Source: M3007 sp044230315
GTDB taxonomy: Bacteria > Bacteroidota > Bacteroidia > Chitinophagales > Saprospiraceae
Length of the DNA: 64,000 nucleotides
Direction of reading: 5' to 3'
NCBI GenBank assembly: GCA_044230315.1
Contig: JBGARJ010000018.1
Location: forward strand, 40,331-104,330
Below are positions 39,683 to 49,433 of the stretch, in pieces; position 1 is the first letter of the stretch, and the number at the start of each line of letters is the position of its first letter. A program made the position numbers and the translations under genes. The notes under the pieces are model-generated. The model saw only the letters and a program-made list of their open reading frames with translations. It searched no databases and was not told where the DNA came from.

Positions 39683-42241
39683 TTACAGCAAATTGACCCG
39701 AAGAATTATTCCGTTCCGGATGCCGGTCCGGGTATAATCGATCCGGATTTTCCTGTTTTGTTTAAAGGCCGTCCGGAGCAAGGAAAGCATGCCCTCGTGA
39801 TCTGCTTCCTGGTTGCCTTCGCGCAAGCTGAACCCAAAAGCCTGTTCGGGCGCCGAATCCAGTTGAACTACCACTTCCACATCGATTTCATCCAGCGGTG
39901 GGCCGTACCTGGTGCCCAAATCGTGCACGCGCAACAAGGTTACCCGACCCTCCAGTGCCAGCAGACTGCCTACTGTTTCGGTCGTGGTGTTGATTTCGTA
40001 GACGCCGCGACCGAATGTCCCCGCCCGCATGACGCCCGTGACAGGATGAACTTCCAGGTCGATTACTTGCGCCGCGGCGGGCATTCCATTCGAAAAGGGA
40101 GTCCAGCTCCAGGTAACGCCCTGATCGGATGAAGTGCCTTTATAAACTCCGGCAGAGGCGCCTACATAAATCGTATTAGGGTTGAACACATCCACGCCGA
40201 TGCAATATGGCCGGATGGAGCTGGGGAAATTACCGGTGATATCGGTCTCCTGAAATTGAAAAGGCGGCGCCCCCGTGCGTTTCAGCCGGTGAAGCCGGCT
40301 GCCGTTGGCGGCATAAAAGGCTGCATACAGGATTTCCGGGTGTAAGGGATCGACTTCCAGGTCGGCAATACGGGAATGACCTGGTTGGGAATAGATCGCT
40401 TTCCAGGTATTGTTGAAGGGACCTGCATAGATATTCCCCCGGTCACCGGCGATATATACGAGGCCGATAGGTACCGGTGCATTGCCCAAGGCCTGATTTT
40501 GCAGCGTGATGGAAACATGCGGGTCGACGGCTATCCGTACCAACCGCTCGCCACCGGGCGGCGTGAACACGGCGGCGAAGGAGCCGTGCCAACCGGCGGG
40601 CGGGTTGGGGTAATTCGGCGTCACCGAGGCGTACAAGCCGCCAGTCGTGACCATCAGGATTTCGGGATGGGTGGGATGCACCACCATTTGATTCAACGGA
40701 GTGGCCTGATACTCGCCACTCCACAGGTAATCGGTATCTTTCGGGATACCTTGGTTGATACTGGTCGTAATGCCGTATTTCCACAAGGTCAGCTGCTCTA
40801 CCCATTGACCGTTTTCGTACAACAGGTTTTCATTTTTGGGATCAATTTCATTGTACTCGGAGTCGCCGCCCAGCAAAAATTTCCAGGTACTGCTGTTGCC
40901 CTCCCAGCGGTTGGTACCGTTGTCTTGTGTGCCGCCAATCAGGTAGTTGCGCGCCGTCACGGCATCGGCGATGTCGTAGAATTCCACATTGGAAATACCT
41001 GCCCCGATCAGGGACCAGGCGCCTTGCTGAGCGTGATTGCCGGAACGGAAAATCCCGCCGTCATTTCCCACGAAGAAGATTTTTGAGTCGGAGGGATTGA
41101 ATGCAAAGCCATGATAATCCACGTGCGGTTGTGGGGTGATCTTGCTAAACGACTTGCCGCCGTTGCTGGACACCCAAAACTGGGTTCCTGTCGCGTACAC
41201 ATAATCATTGTTGGCCGGATCGGCATACAGGCCGCTCCAGAGGGTGACAGAGGTTCCCTCGTCGGGACTCCAGCCTTTTTCCCACGAAAACTCCAGGGTG
41301 CCGCCGATCGAACATTCCAGGTCGGTGGTCCGGTAAAGCTCCCAGCGTTTTGGGGAAGTGCCGCGGAAGAAATAACTGACATAAACCCGTGATTTGGACA
41401 TCGCCATTTTCACTCTGGTTTTTTCGCCGGCCTGGGGGAGGGCGCTGCCCGGGCAGCCCGTCATACGGCGCCAGTTCGCACCGTCATCAACAGAAATATA
41501 CAAGCCGGAGGCATTGTTGGGCATATCCGACAGGGTAGCGAACAACCGGTTCGGGTCGTTCTGGCTGCGGTATAACGCACTGGCAAAACCGGGCAATACA
41601 TTCGTCCAGGTGACACCGCCGTCGGTCGATTTGTAAATACCGCTTTGGTTGAGGTCATCGCCGGAAGCCGTCAGGCACACTTCATTGGGCCGGGCCGGAT
41701 GCACCAGCATGTTGCCGCCATCCTGCATGCGGGCATTCAAATTTTGAGTGGACACCTGGTTCCAGGTGGCGCCGCTGTTGTCCGAACGGAATACCCCTTT
41801 GGGTGTGACCAGGTACACCCGCGTTGGGAGAGAGGGCGCGATCGCTACTCCTTCCACTGTAATAGAAGGGAGCATATCCGCAACCGGGCTCCAGGTCTGA
41901 CCGCCATTGGTAGTCTTCCAAAGTCCGCAACCCCGGGCTCCGGCATAGATTATCGCCGGATCAGTGGGGTGCACGGCAATATGGGTAATACGGCCAATGT
42001 TGGACCCGATACTCGACCCGTCGCTCATTTTGGTCGGGCCAAGCGATCGCCATTCAAACGGAACAGCCTTCGGCGTCAAATCCGGAACGGGCGCAGTGAT
42101 AACCGGCCCGGCTGCTGCTTTTTGACCGGAGGAGCAGGCTGTAAAAGTGGAAACTATCCCAAAAAGAAGGGTTAGACCAGTAAGGGTGCATATCAGCGCG
42201 CAGATCGAACGCCGGGAGCATAACATATACAGGGCAGGCAT
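39683..42241 (-). CDS. BNR/Asp-box propeller lipoprotein with C-terminal LLRVHD module
   Basis: An 852-aa lipoprotein with Cys36 in FTACSSG. Residues about 60-745 form sortilin/sialidase-like propellers with at least six Asp-boxes: TTNGGQTW, SDNSGATW, STDGGVTW, SVDDGANW, SSNGGKSF and SSDQGVTW. A C-terminal domain of about 95 residues (about 757-852) is homologous to the whole mature 39261-39623 product. Catalytic residues of sialidases are not evident, so a binding role is more likely than hydrolysis. An alternative ATG at 42226 would also yield a lipoprotein. The promoter has a TAAATTTG -7 (42276-42269) and a TTAA box (42300-42314). Confidence 0.82.
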   Translation of the reverse strand: MPALYMLCSRRSICALICTLTGLTLLFGIVSTFTACSSGQKAAAGPVITAPVPDLTPKAVPFEWRSLGPTKMSDGSSIGSNIGRITHIAVHPTDPAIIYAGARGCGLWKTTNGGQTWSPVADMLPSITVEGVAIAPSLPTRVYLVTPKGVFRSDNSGATWNQVSTQNLNARMQDGGNMLVHPARPNEVCLTASGDDLNQSGIYKSTDGGVTWTNVLPGFASALYRSQNDPNRLFATLSDMPNNASGLYISVDDGANWRRMTGCPGSALPQAGEKTRVKMAMSKSRVYVSYFFRGTSPKRWELYRTTDLECSIGGTLEFSWEKGWSPDEGTSVTLWSGLYADPANNDYVYATGTQFWVSSNGGKSFSKITPQPHVDYHGFAFNPSDSKIFFVGNDGGIFRSGNHAQQGAWSLIGAGISNVEFYDIADAVTARNYLIGGTQDNGTNRWEGNSSTWKFLLGGDSEYNEIDPKNENLLYENGQWVEQLTLWKYGITTSINQGIPKDTDYLWSGEYQATPLNQMVVHPTHPEILMVTTGGLYASVTPNYPNPPAGWHGSFAAVFTPPGGERLVRIAVDPHVSITLQNQALGNAPVPIGLVYIAGDRGNIYAGPFNNTWKAIYSQPGHSRIADLEVDPLHPEILYAAFYAANGSRLHRLKRTGAPPFQFQETDITGNFPSSIRPYCIGVDVFNPNTIYVGASAGVYKGTSSDQGVTWSWTPFSNGMPAAAQVIDLEVHPVTGVMRAGTFGRGVYEINTTTETVGSLLALEGRVTLLRVHDLGTRYGPPLDEIDVEVVVQLDSAPEQAFGFSLREGNQEADHEGMLSLLRTAFKQNRKIRIDYTRTGIRNGIILRVNLL

Positions 42242-42268
42242 CTTAACTCATTTGGTTACACAGTAAAA

Positions 42269-42314
42269 CAAATTTACCCGCCTTGTAAGCCGCTGACAAT
42301 TAACTTTCGCTTAA
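42269..42314 (-). promoter_or_regulatory. TTAA box and -7 upstream of BNR lipoprotein
   Basis: Plus-strand units TTAACTTTCGC (42300) and TTAATTGTATA (42311) are 11 bp apart. The first differs by one base from the last unit of the 38024-38067 box. On the minus strand the -7 TAAATTTG (42276-42269) is a full TAnnTTTG match, 27 bp downstream of the box. Confidence 0.5.
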
Positions 42315-42319
42315 TTGTA

Positions 42320-42386
42320 TAGTAAAAAAGCCGTTGCTTCATGCATCGCCCGGTATAAAAACCCGACCATCCATGCCGCAACGGCT
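42320..42386 (-). terminator. Possible terminator after CHRD gene
   Basis: A 9-bp stem AGCCGTTGC (42329-42337) with GCAACGGCT (42378-42386) enclosing about 40 nt, followed on the minus strand by TTTTTACTATAC. The long loop lowers confidence. Confidence 0.45.
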
Positions 42387-42412
42387 GTAAAACACCTGAT
42401 CTTAATCGGCGA

Positions 42413-44218
42413 CTACATCTTCACCACCGACTGCACAAACATCCGGTTCCCGCCCTGCGTCAGGTGGAGGAAATACATTCCCGGCGCCAGCGTATACACC
42501 GGGAATGTCCATTCCTGAAGCCCGGAGCCTGCGGCCTCGGCGGTTTGCTCCAATACGGTCCGGCCCGAAACATCCGTCAGGCGCAGTTGACCGCGAAAAG
42601 CCTCCTGGCTGTCGAAACGAATATGTAAAACCTCCGTCGCGGGGTTGGGGAATACTTCCAGCGCGCTGATAACCGGGTCAAATACCGCTGAAGCGGCACT
42701 GCACGACAAGGTGCGAAGGACCTGCCCGCGGATCTCGCCGCCCGGATTGGCCGCCGTATGGATGTTCATGTATTTCGCCTGGTTTTCAATCAGCACGGCA
42801 TCCGCCCCGGTGATGGCAAACGACCCTTCGCTGTACGGATTTGGCGTGGTAATGGCGTGCCATACGCCGCCGCTCACGCCGGCAACACCGTTGTGGATGT
42901 GCGCTGCCGTGGCCGGGCCGCTCAGGCCGTCGGCCAGCACCTGGTAATTGAGCGTGAGGTTGCCCTGGTCGATCGATACCATGCCGGCGCCAAGGGCCGT
43001 GCTCGGGTTCGAAGGCGCCTCTTGCGCCGCACACAGGTCGAAGGTGTACCCCTTGCGCAGGTTCGTTTGAATTTGTCCGCGGATTTCTCCCCCCGGATTG
43101 GCCGTCGTATGGACATTAAAGTACAGGTTGTTGTGGATAAAATCGGACAACATGCCGGCGCTCATCGGCACGGTAGCCGAATATAATCCGGGCAATGTGG
43201 TAGCCGTAAGCGCAACCTGCACGCTGCCCGCCACCCCGGCAGCGGCTTTGTGAATGTGCGCTGCCGTGGCCGGGCCGCTCAGGCCGTTTACCAGTACGCC
43301 ATAAACTAGGCTGTCGAGGGTTAAATTGGGCACGGCAAAGCCGATCCCGAAGCCGCCGGTTATGACTGGCGGGGTCTCCTGGTCGCCGTTCATGATAGCA
43401 AAGCCGTTGAGGAAATCGGCAAAGCCCAGTTGACCGCGGATTTCACCGGCGGGATTGGCCGCCGTATGCACGTTGACATAGTAAGCGCCCGAGAACAAAT
43501 TGAGCAGGAAATCGGCCGGCAGGCTGTCGAGGGGCAGCTGCCCAACCAGGTTGTTGCCGTTGAACGACAGGGCCCGGACCACCGGTCCGGCGACACCGAC
43601 AGCGCCCTTGTGTATGTGCGACGCAGTTATGGGGCCGCTCAGGCCGTTTACTGTAAAGCGGTACTGAACCATGTTATGACCCAGGGTGAGGTTCAGCCCA
43701 CCGAGGCCGATGGCTGTTGTCAGCACCGGCGGCACTTCGTTCAGCCCCGTCAGCACCGCAACAAAATTATAGTCGCTCTCCGGTTGCAACTGCCCCCTGA
43801 TCTCGCCGCCCGGGTGCATGGCCGTGTGCACATTGGCATACAACCCCAGCGACAGCGCCTTGGTCAGGAAACCGGCGGGAATGGGCAGCTCGCCGGCAAA
43901 CTTGTTGCCGGTGCGAATCGGCGACAGGTCGACGAATACGCCGCCATTGACCCCGAAATCGCCTGCATGCAAATGCGCGGCGGTCACCGGACCGCTCAGG
44001 TTGGTCGCCACGCCCTGGATGAGCATTTTCGTCTGGTCATCGTTGACCAATACCGTGATCAGGGCTTCGCCATTCGTCGTCACAGCCGGCACTTCTTCAG
44101 CGCCGGTGAGGTGTGCGGTGAACAGTAACTGCCCGGCCTGGGCAACCGTTTGCTTGGGTAAAAGGAATAAAAGCGCGGGTAAAAAGGCACTAAAAGCAGA
44201 AAGGGAAATTGTCTTCAT
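42413..44218 (-). CDS. Four-copy CHRD-domain T9SS protein
   Basis: A 601-aa secreted protein with a signal peptide ending QTVAQ (ATG 44218). Four CHRD (chordin-like) domains of about 120 residues follow, from about 27 to 510. Each has GLxGPxTAxHIH (or AAHLH) and ends NVHTxxxPxGEIRGQ. A T9SS type A tail ends the protein (LEVFPNPATEVLHIRFD ... GMYFLHLTQGG). Bacterial CHRD domains are extracellular beta domains whose conserved His and Asp residues suggest metal or ligand binding; function is not established. A start at 44290 is possible but would bury the signal. It is monocistronic. Confidence 0.88.
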   Translation of the reverse strand: MKTISLSAFSAFLPALLFLLPKQTVAQAGQLLFTAHLTGAEEVPAVTTNGEALITVLVNDDQTKMLIQGVATNLSGPVTAAHLHAGDFGVNGGVFVDLSPIRTGNKFAGELPIPAGFLTKALSLGLYANVHTAMHPGGEIRGQLQPESDYNFVAVLTGLNEVPPVLTTAIGLGGLNLTLGHNMVQYRFTVNGLSGPITASHIHKGAVGVAGPVVRALSFNGNNLVGQLPLDSLPADFLLNLFSGAYYVNVHTAANPAGEIRGQLGFADFLNGFAIMNGDQETPPVITGGFGIGFAVPNLTLDSLVYGVLVNGLSGPATAAHIHKAAAGVAGSVQVALTATTLPGLYSATVPMSAGMLSDFIHNNLYFNVHTTANPGGEIRGQIQTNLRKGYTFDLCAAQEAPSNPSTALGAGMVSIDQGNLTLNYQVLADGLSGPATAAHIHNGVAGVSGGVWHAITTPNPYSEGSFAITGADAVLIENQAKYMNIHTAANPGGEIRGQVLRTLSCSAASAVFDPVISALEVFPNPATEVLHIRFDSQEAFRGQLRLTDVSGRTVLEQTAEAAGSGLQEWTFPVYTLAPGMYFLHLTQGGNRMFVQSVVKM

Positions 44219-44370
44219 GTCGATACGAATTTGGAAGATGAAAAGTTCGGGTAGTACACCGTGACCGGTACACATGATGTGCCGGCACAAAAAGAGATAT
44301 ACGGGAAAACAGGACCGGTTGGATTGGCCGGAGTGAAAACAGGGCCAGGTAGGAATCTGAAAATTGCACC

Positions 44371-44418
44371 TATTTTAAAAAATAAAAGGCGCCTTTCCCG
44401 CTGAACGGGAAAGGCGCC
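44371..44418 (-). terminator. Rho-independent terminator after first giant adhesin
   Basis: Perfect 13-bp stem (44388-44400 with 44406-44418) and a 5-nt loop, followed on the minus strand by TTTTATTTTTTAAAATA. It lies 38 bp beyond the stop of the 44456-49093 gene. Confidence 0.92.
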
Positions 44419-44455
44419 ATACTGAAACCGGAGAATTATGCTCCGAAGGTATATC

Positions 44456-47400
44456 CTATCGACTGATCACGATCTTGCGCGCCAATACCTGTTGATTGAC
44501 CTGTATAAGCATGGAATACAAGCCGTTCGGCAAATCAAAGAGGTCGAAATCCACTTGTTTCGGGCCCTGGGCCGATTGCCGTTGTACGAGGCGGCCGGTC
44601 AGGTCGAACACCGTGAGTTGCACGTCTTCGGTAAATGCGTTCGGGAAGATTACGCTCAAGCGTCCGCTGGTCGGGTTGGGTACGATCAGCAAGCCGGCGG
44701 CCCAATCGGGCGTGTGGGTGTTGACCAGGCTGGTGACAACAAACGTATCGCTGACAACCGTGCAACCCACATCATCGGTCACGACCACCACATACGTTCC
44801 TTCGCCGATGTTCTTGAGGTCCTCTGTGTTCACCGGGAGTGTATCGCCGTTGAAGGTCCAGAGGAAAGTGTACGGCGAAAGGCTGCCGCTGACCGTGAGG
44901 TTGATCGAGCCGATGCCCTGGTGATCGATATCGTGGATAATGGTATCCAAATCAACGGTAAGCTGGCTCAGGATCGTTACTTCGAAGGTGCAGGAACCCA
45001 CATTACCATCGGCATCGGTGTACGTGTACGTATTGGTGGTGGTCCCGAGCGGGAACGCGGCGCCGCTGGGCAGGCCGGACACCAAATCAAACATACCGCC
45101 GTTGCCCAAACAGTTGTCGGTGGCTACCGGCGCTGCATACTGTACGGTGTTGTTGCCAAAACACCGAATGACGCTGGACGGGCAGACCAGCGTGGGCGGC
45201 AGGTTGTCCACAACCGTCACTACAATGGTATCTACCTGCACATTGCCGGCATCATCGGTAGCCGTCACGATCACGTCGTGCGGACCCAACTGCGCGCAGT
45301 TGAAGGAAACAGGCTGGAACACCACTTCGTTGACGGCACAATTATCGGTCACGTCGAGCCCCAGGGCCTGAACGCTCAGGGTAACATTCCCGGCAGTACC
45401 CAGCGCCGCAACCAGCGGGTCATTGCTGATCACCGGCGGTTCCAGGTCGATCGCTTCTATGGTTATGGCCAGTTGTTGCGTACAGCCGTTGCCGTCCGTT
45501 GCCGTTGCTGTTACGGTGCCGGCAACCAAACCGGTAGCGGTGGGTCCTGTTTGCCCGTCACTCCAGGTAATATCCACCGATCCGGTACCTCCTGCGGTCA
45601 CAACGGTAGCCGCACCTTCCGGCAAGTCCGGGCAGGCGGTATTCACGACGGTATCCAGGGCGAGGGTCAACGGCGTGGGTTCGGTAATGGTCACACTTTC
45701 GGTGACATCGCAATTGTTGGAATCGGTAATAGTTACCGTGTACGAACCGGCGGGCAAATTGCCCTCCGTAACAGCGCTGCCGCCCGAGCTCCAGTTATAG
45801 GTAAAGGGCCCGGTGCCGCCATTCAGCACTACGGTAGCCGAGCCGGTGCTATCGCCGTTGCACAATACTGCGTTGGCGATGAAATTGACCGTCAGACCGC
45901 AGTTGCCCGGCAGAACGGTCACCGTTTGAACGGCCGTACAGCCGTTGTGGTCCGTCACGGTAACCGTATAATCGCCGGGTTCGAGGTTCTCGATAGTGGC
46001 TGTTGTTTCGGTATTGCTCCACATGTAAGTGTAAGGACCTGTACCGCCGGTGGGGCTGGCCGTCGCGGAGCCATCGTTGGTTACCGGGCCGCTTGCATTT
46101 ACTGCCGTGGCATTCGCTTTTACGAGATTGGGCTCCGAAACGGTAAACGAAATGGCTTCCGGACAATTAGCCGCATCCGTCACGACCACCGTATAAACGC
46201 CGGGGGCCAAATTGCCAATTGCCGGGGAACTTTCACCGGTACTCCATGCATAGGTAAAAGGCGGCACCCCATTGGTGGTCACTACGCCTGCCTGCCCGTC
46301 GTTGGCATCAAAACAAGTAACGTCGGTAACTTCAACAGCGGCTTCGATGGTGCAATTGTACGCATTGACCGTGATAATGGAAGCGGTAGTGCAACCGTGC
46401 GAATCGGTTACCGTAACGGTATAAACGCCGGGCAAAAGGTCCGTAATGGTAGCAGTGGTTTCCATATTGCTCCACTGGTAAGTGTAGCCTGGCGTACCGC
46501 CGACCGGGTTGGCCGTTGCGGTGCCGTCGGCAGCGCCGTTGGCCATCTGCGGGGTAGCGGTTACGTTGGCATTGAGTACCGTCGGTTGGGTGATGGTCAC
46601 TGTGGCCGTGGATGTGCAGGTTTCACCATCAGTAACCGTTACTGTATAGGTGCCATTACTCAGGTTGCTGGCGGTAGCGGTGTTCGCATTGGTATTCCAC
46701 AGATAGGTAAACGTTCCGTTTCCACCCCCGCCGGCTGCCGTAGCGCTGCCGTTTTGCTGACCGAAGCAGTTGACGTTGGCAGAAGCTGTTATGGCGGCCG
46801 TGACCGCCGGGCTTTGCGCTACGGACGCAGTTGCCGTGCTGGTACAGCCGTTTTGGGTGTTGGTAACTACCACGCTGTACATGCCCGGTGCCGCCGCCGC
46901 GAGGAACGGCGTGGTGCCGGTCGAAACCGTGCCGCCGCCTGGTTGGGTCCAAACGTGCGACAAAAGTCCGGCAGGCGCCGTACTGGTAGTAGTGATATTC
47001 ACCGTGGCATTTTTACAGTTCAGGTTGCCCGATACAGCCAGGGTAGCGCCGGGAGGTGTCGTGTTTACCGGAACATTTGCCGTTGCCGTGCTGGTACAGC
47101 CGTTGGTTCCGGTTACGGTCAGCAGGTAGGCGCCCTGGGTGTTTACCGTGGGGTTGGGCAGTATGGAGGTAAATCCGTCCGCGCAGGTGAGAGTATCGCC
47201 TACGGCTGCCGCTCCGGGCAGGCCGACATTGGCGATCACTTCGGCCGTTGCAGTATTCGTACAGCCCGTAAGGCTATCGGTTACAGCCAGGGTATAGGTG
47301 CCGGCCACAGTCACCAACGGGTTTTGAAGCGATGAGCTGAAGCTGTTGGGTCCGGTCCACGCATAGGTAGCGTTGCCGGAATTGGTCGTTCCCTGCAACG

Positions 47401-49093
47401 TTACCGACGGGGTGGTACAGGAGAAGGTACCGCCTGTTGCCGCAGCCGACGGGGGCAAAGTTTGCGCGGTGACCACCACGGAGGAGGTCGATGTACAACC
47501 GTTGTGTTCGTCGGTCACCCGCAGGCGATATGTGCCGGTAGCATTCACCGTCGGCGTAAGGGTAGCAGCGCCGGAAACGATATTACCGCCATTGAGCGCC
47601 ACCCATAAATATGTAAATTGACTGCCGGTAGACCCGCTGCCTTGCAACTGGGTCTGGGGTATTTCACAGGTCAGCACTTTGGGCGGGCCTGCATTGGCCA
47701 CGGGCGGGGTAAAGTTGCCCGGCACCACTACCGAGGCGGTGTCGAAACAATACCGGCCACCGCCGTGGTTGCTTACGATAAAATAATACGTTCCGGGCGA
47801 AGTAGCCGTAGCTGTCGTGGTTTGGCTCAGGGTGTCGCCAATGCTGTTGACCCACATGTAACCCACGCTGCTCCCTACGGTTATGGTGGTGTCGGCACTT
47901 AAGGCTACAGAAGTCACCCGGCAGGTGAGCGTGTCAACAGGTTTCACCGCTGCATGCACCGGAATTTTTACGATAACAAAATTAATGGTGCTGTCGCACC
48001 CGTCTTCTGCCGTCAGGATGTCCTGGTAGGTGCCCGCATCGCAATACGGATACCCGTTAACCACAAAGCATTCGCCCTCGCAGAGCCACATAGGCGGCAG
48101 GAATTTTTGTTTGCGGGGCAAGGCCGTTATTTTCTGGCGCACCATACTGTCGCAGCCTAGATACGAGGTATACACGGAAGAGGTCAGAACATAGGTACCG
48201 GGAGATCCCACAAGCGTGCCCGGGTCTTCCTCCCAATAGAACGGCAATTCTTCAAAACAGAGCGTTCGGTCGGGCAAATTAGTGACCGCCAGTTTCTGGT
48301 TGGTTACAGCAACACAGGTAATTTTGGGCGTATCGCAGGCATTGGATGCCGTTACACAAACATTTCCGCTGACGTTACCGAACTCGATTTCAACGGTATT
48401 GCCACCCGGCGCCTGGAAGGTGCGGGAATTAGACCCGCCATTGATCTTCGATCCGGCAGGAGCCGTCCAGGTGTACGCCAAAGCATAATCAACGGAAGGA
48501 ATAGTATAGGTCACCTTTGCTTTCGGGCATACGCCTAGGGGCCCGTCTATCAATCCCATGGGCCCGAGCGGGGGTGACATGGTGGAACCTTGTATCACTT
48601 CTATCCGATAATCGCAAATATCGCCGTTGATGCCATCTACGAGCAGGAAATACCGGTTGCCGATCGTCAGTCCATCGGCTATCAAGGTTATTGGGTCGGC
48701 CAACGTAGCTTGTGTGACGCACGATTTGGCAGCCAGCAGAGTACCGCAGTTTTCGACAATGGCCGCCTGAATGCCGTTCCCGTTCAAACTGGTGGTCACT
48801 TTGATCTTGAGTATCAAATAAGTGGAACCGACGGCAAAGGAATACCAACGGGGGTTTTCCAACACAAAGGGTCCGGTGCCGTAGGTGCAATTGGCAATTA
48901 CCGGTTGCGTGACGGGTAGTGGCGTAAAGGTTTTGTCAACGATGGTATCAATCCCGCAAATAACGCAGGCTTGATGGCAGTCCGGAAAACCGGTAATGGG
49001 CACATCCGAATTACAAGGGGCCCAGTTTTGGGCGGTTAATTGCAGGGTAAAGGCAAAGAGTGAAAAAAGAAAAGTGGTTAGAGTTTGTTTCAT
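44456..49093 (-). CDS. Giant T9SS adhesin A (Ig/SprB repeats)
   Basis: A 1545-aa secreted protein with a signal peptide ending LQLTAQ. A Cys-rich N-terminal region (about 25-180) and an Ig-like domain (about 190-275, YALAYTWTAPAGSKINGG) follow. Next are a conserved block LCFEELPFYWEEDPGTLVG and LPRKQKFLPPMWLCEGECF, then several Ig-like repeats opening after GPPKVLTCEIPQTQLQGSGS. Tandem SprB repeats come next (YLWNTNANTATASNLSNGTYTVTVTDG and relatives, about 770-1210), then an HYR-like pair (about 1225-1400) and a T9SS type A tail (about 1470-1545). It is paralogous to the next upstream gene over its whole length but carries more SprB repeats. One Ig-like repeat has lost about 22 residues in frame. 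SprB-type proteins are surface adhesins used in gliding and attachment. Confidence 0.9.
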   Translation of the reverse strand: MKQTLTTFLFSLFAFTLQLTAQNWAPCNSDVPITGFPDCHQACVICGIDTIVDKTFTPLPVTQPVIANCTYGTGPFVLENPRWYSFAVGSTYLILKIKVTTSLNGNGIQAAIVENCGTLLAAKSCVTQATLADPITLIADGLTIGNRYFLLVDGINGDICDYRIEVIQGSTMSPPLGPMGLIDGPLGVCPKAKVTYTIPSVDYALAYTWTAPAGSKINGGSNSRTFQAPGGNTVEIEFGNVSGNVCVTASNACDTPKITCVAVTNQKLAVTNLPDRTLCFEELPFYWEEDPGTLVGSPGTYVLTSSVYTSYLGCDSMVRQKITALPRKQKFLPPMWLCEGECFVVNGYPYCDAGTYQDILTAEDGCDSTINFVIVKIPVHAAVKPVDTLTCRVTSVALSADTTITVGSSVGYMWVNSIGDTLSQTTTATATSPGTYYFIVSNHGGGRYCFDTASVVVPGNFTPPVANAGPPKVLTCEIPQTQLQGSGSTGSQFTYLWVALNGGNIVSGAATLTPTVNATGTYRLRVTDEHNGCTSTSSVVVTAQTLPPSAAATGGTFSCTTPSVTLQGTTNSGNATYAWTGPNSFSSSLQNPLVTVAGTYTLAVTDSLTGCTNTATAEVIANVGLPGAAAVGDTLTCADGFTSILPNPTVNTQGAYLLTVTGTNGCTSTATANVPVNTTPPGATLAVSGNLNCKNATVNITTTSTAPAGLLSHVWTQPGGGTVSTGTTPFLAAAAPGMYSVVVTNTQNGCTSTATASVAQSPAVTAAITASANVNCFGQQNGSATAAGGGGNGTFTYLWNTNANTATASNLSNGTYTVTVTDGETCTSTATVTITQPTVLNANVTATPQMANGAADGTATANPVGGTPGYTYQWSNMETTATITDLLPGVYTVTVTDSHGCTTASIITVNAYNCTIEAAVEVTDVTCFDANDGQAGVVTTNGVPPFTYAWSTGESSPAIGNLAPGVYTVVVTDAANCPEAISFTVSEPNLVKANATAVNASGPVTNDGSATASPTGGTGPYTYMWSNTETTATIENLEPGDYTVTVTDHNGCTAVQTVTVLPGNCGLTVNFIANAVLCNGDSTGSATVVLNGGTGPFTYNWSSGGSAVTEGNLPAGSYTVTITDSNNCDVTESVTITEPTPLTLALDTVVNTACPDLPEGAATVVTAGGTGSVDITWSDGQTGPTATGLVAGTVTATATDGNGCTQQLAITIEAIDLEPPVISNDPLVAALGTAGNVTLSVQALGLDVTDNCAVNEVVFQPVSFNCAQLGPHDVIVTATDDAGNVQVDTIVVTVVDNLPPTLVCPSSVIRCFGNNTVQYAAPVATDNCLGNGGMFDLVSGLPSGAAFPLGTTTNTYTYTDADGNVGSCTFEVTILSQLTVDLDTIIHDIDHQGIGSINLTVSGSLSPYTFLWTFNGDTLPVNTEDLKNIGEGTYVVVVTDDVGCTVVSDTFVVTSLVNTHTPDWAAGLLIVPNPTSGRLSVIFPNAFTEDVQLTVFDLTGRLVQRQSAQGPKQVDFDLFDLPNGLYSMLIQVNQQVLARKIVISR

Positions 49094-49295
49094 AACTGGT
49101 TAAATTAGATAAATATAATGGTTGATGCATCGACAAGAGCCCTTCTGCAACTCAAATGCTGCTAAAAGCGGGCAACTATTTTATCCGGCGGTATTGCTGC
49201 CAGTTGGTTATTCGTAATACGGATGTGATCTGGACGAGGTGCAGGTGTTTGCCATCGAATCTGGCCTGGGATTGGCGTATTGCCTATAGCGTGTC

Positions 49296-49327
49296 CAAAT
49301 GTAACGGACCCCCCGGCAAACAACAAA
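49296..49327 (-). promoter_or_regulatory. Promoter of giant adhesin A
   Basis: On the minus strand TTTG (49327-49324), 20 nt, TACATTTG (49303-49296): full matches to both Bacteroidota elements. The leader to the ATG at 49093 is about 195 nt, unusually long. Confidence 0.65.
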
Positions 49328-49401
49328 TTAATTGTAAGCCAGCGCCATTTTATGACAGATTTTTACTATTTCTACAAAAAATTGGGTAGGCTTTCTCCAC
49401 T

Positions 49402-49433
49402 AAAAAAGGGGGATGCCGGCGCTGGCATCCCCC
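49402..49433 (-). terminator. Rho-independent terminator after giant adhesin B
   Basis: Perfect 10-bp stem GGGGGATGCC (49408-49417) with GGCATCCCCC (49424-49433) and a 6-nt loop, followed on the minus strand by six T residues. Confidence 0.92.

Noticed and set aside
44438..47335. 965-codon open frame on the plus strand opposite giant adhesin A
   Set aside because: It is antisense to the SprB/HYR region, with Gly/Arg/Val-rich, repeat-derived translation. It begins across the strong minus-strand terminator. It is a mirror of the repeated coding sequence.
49156..49389. 77-codon open frame between the adhesin genes
   Set aside because: It runs opposite to both neighbours, crosses the adhesin A promoter, and has no recognisable start context, signal or domain.
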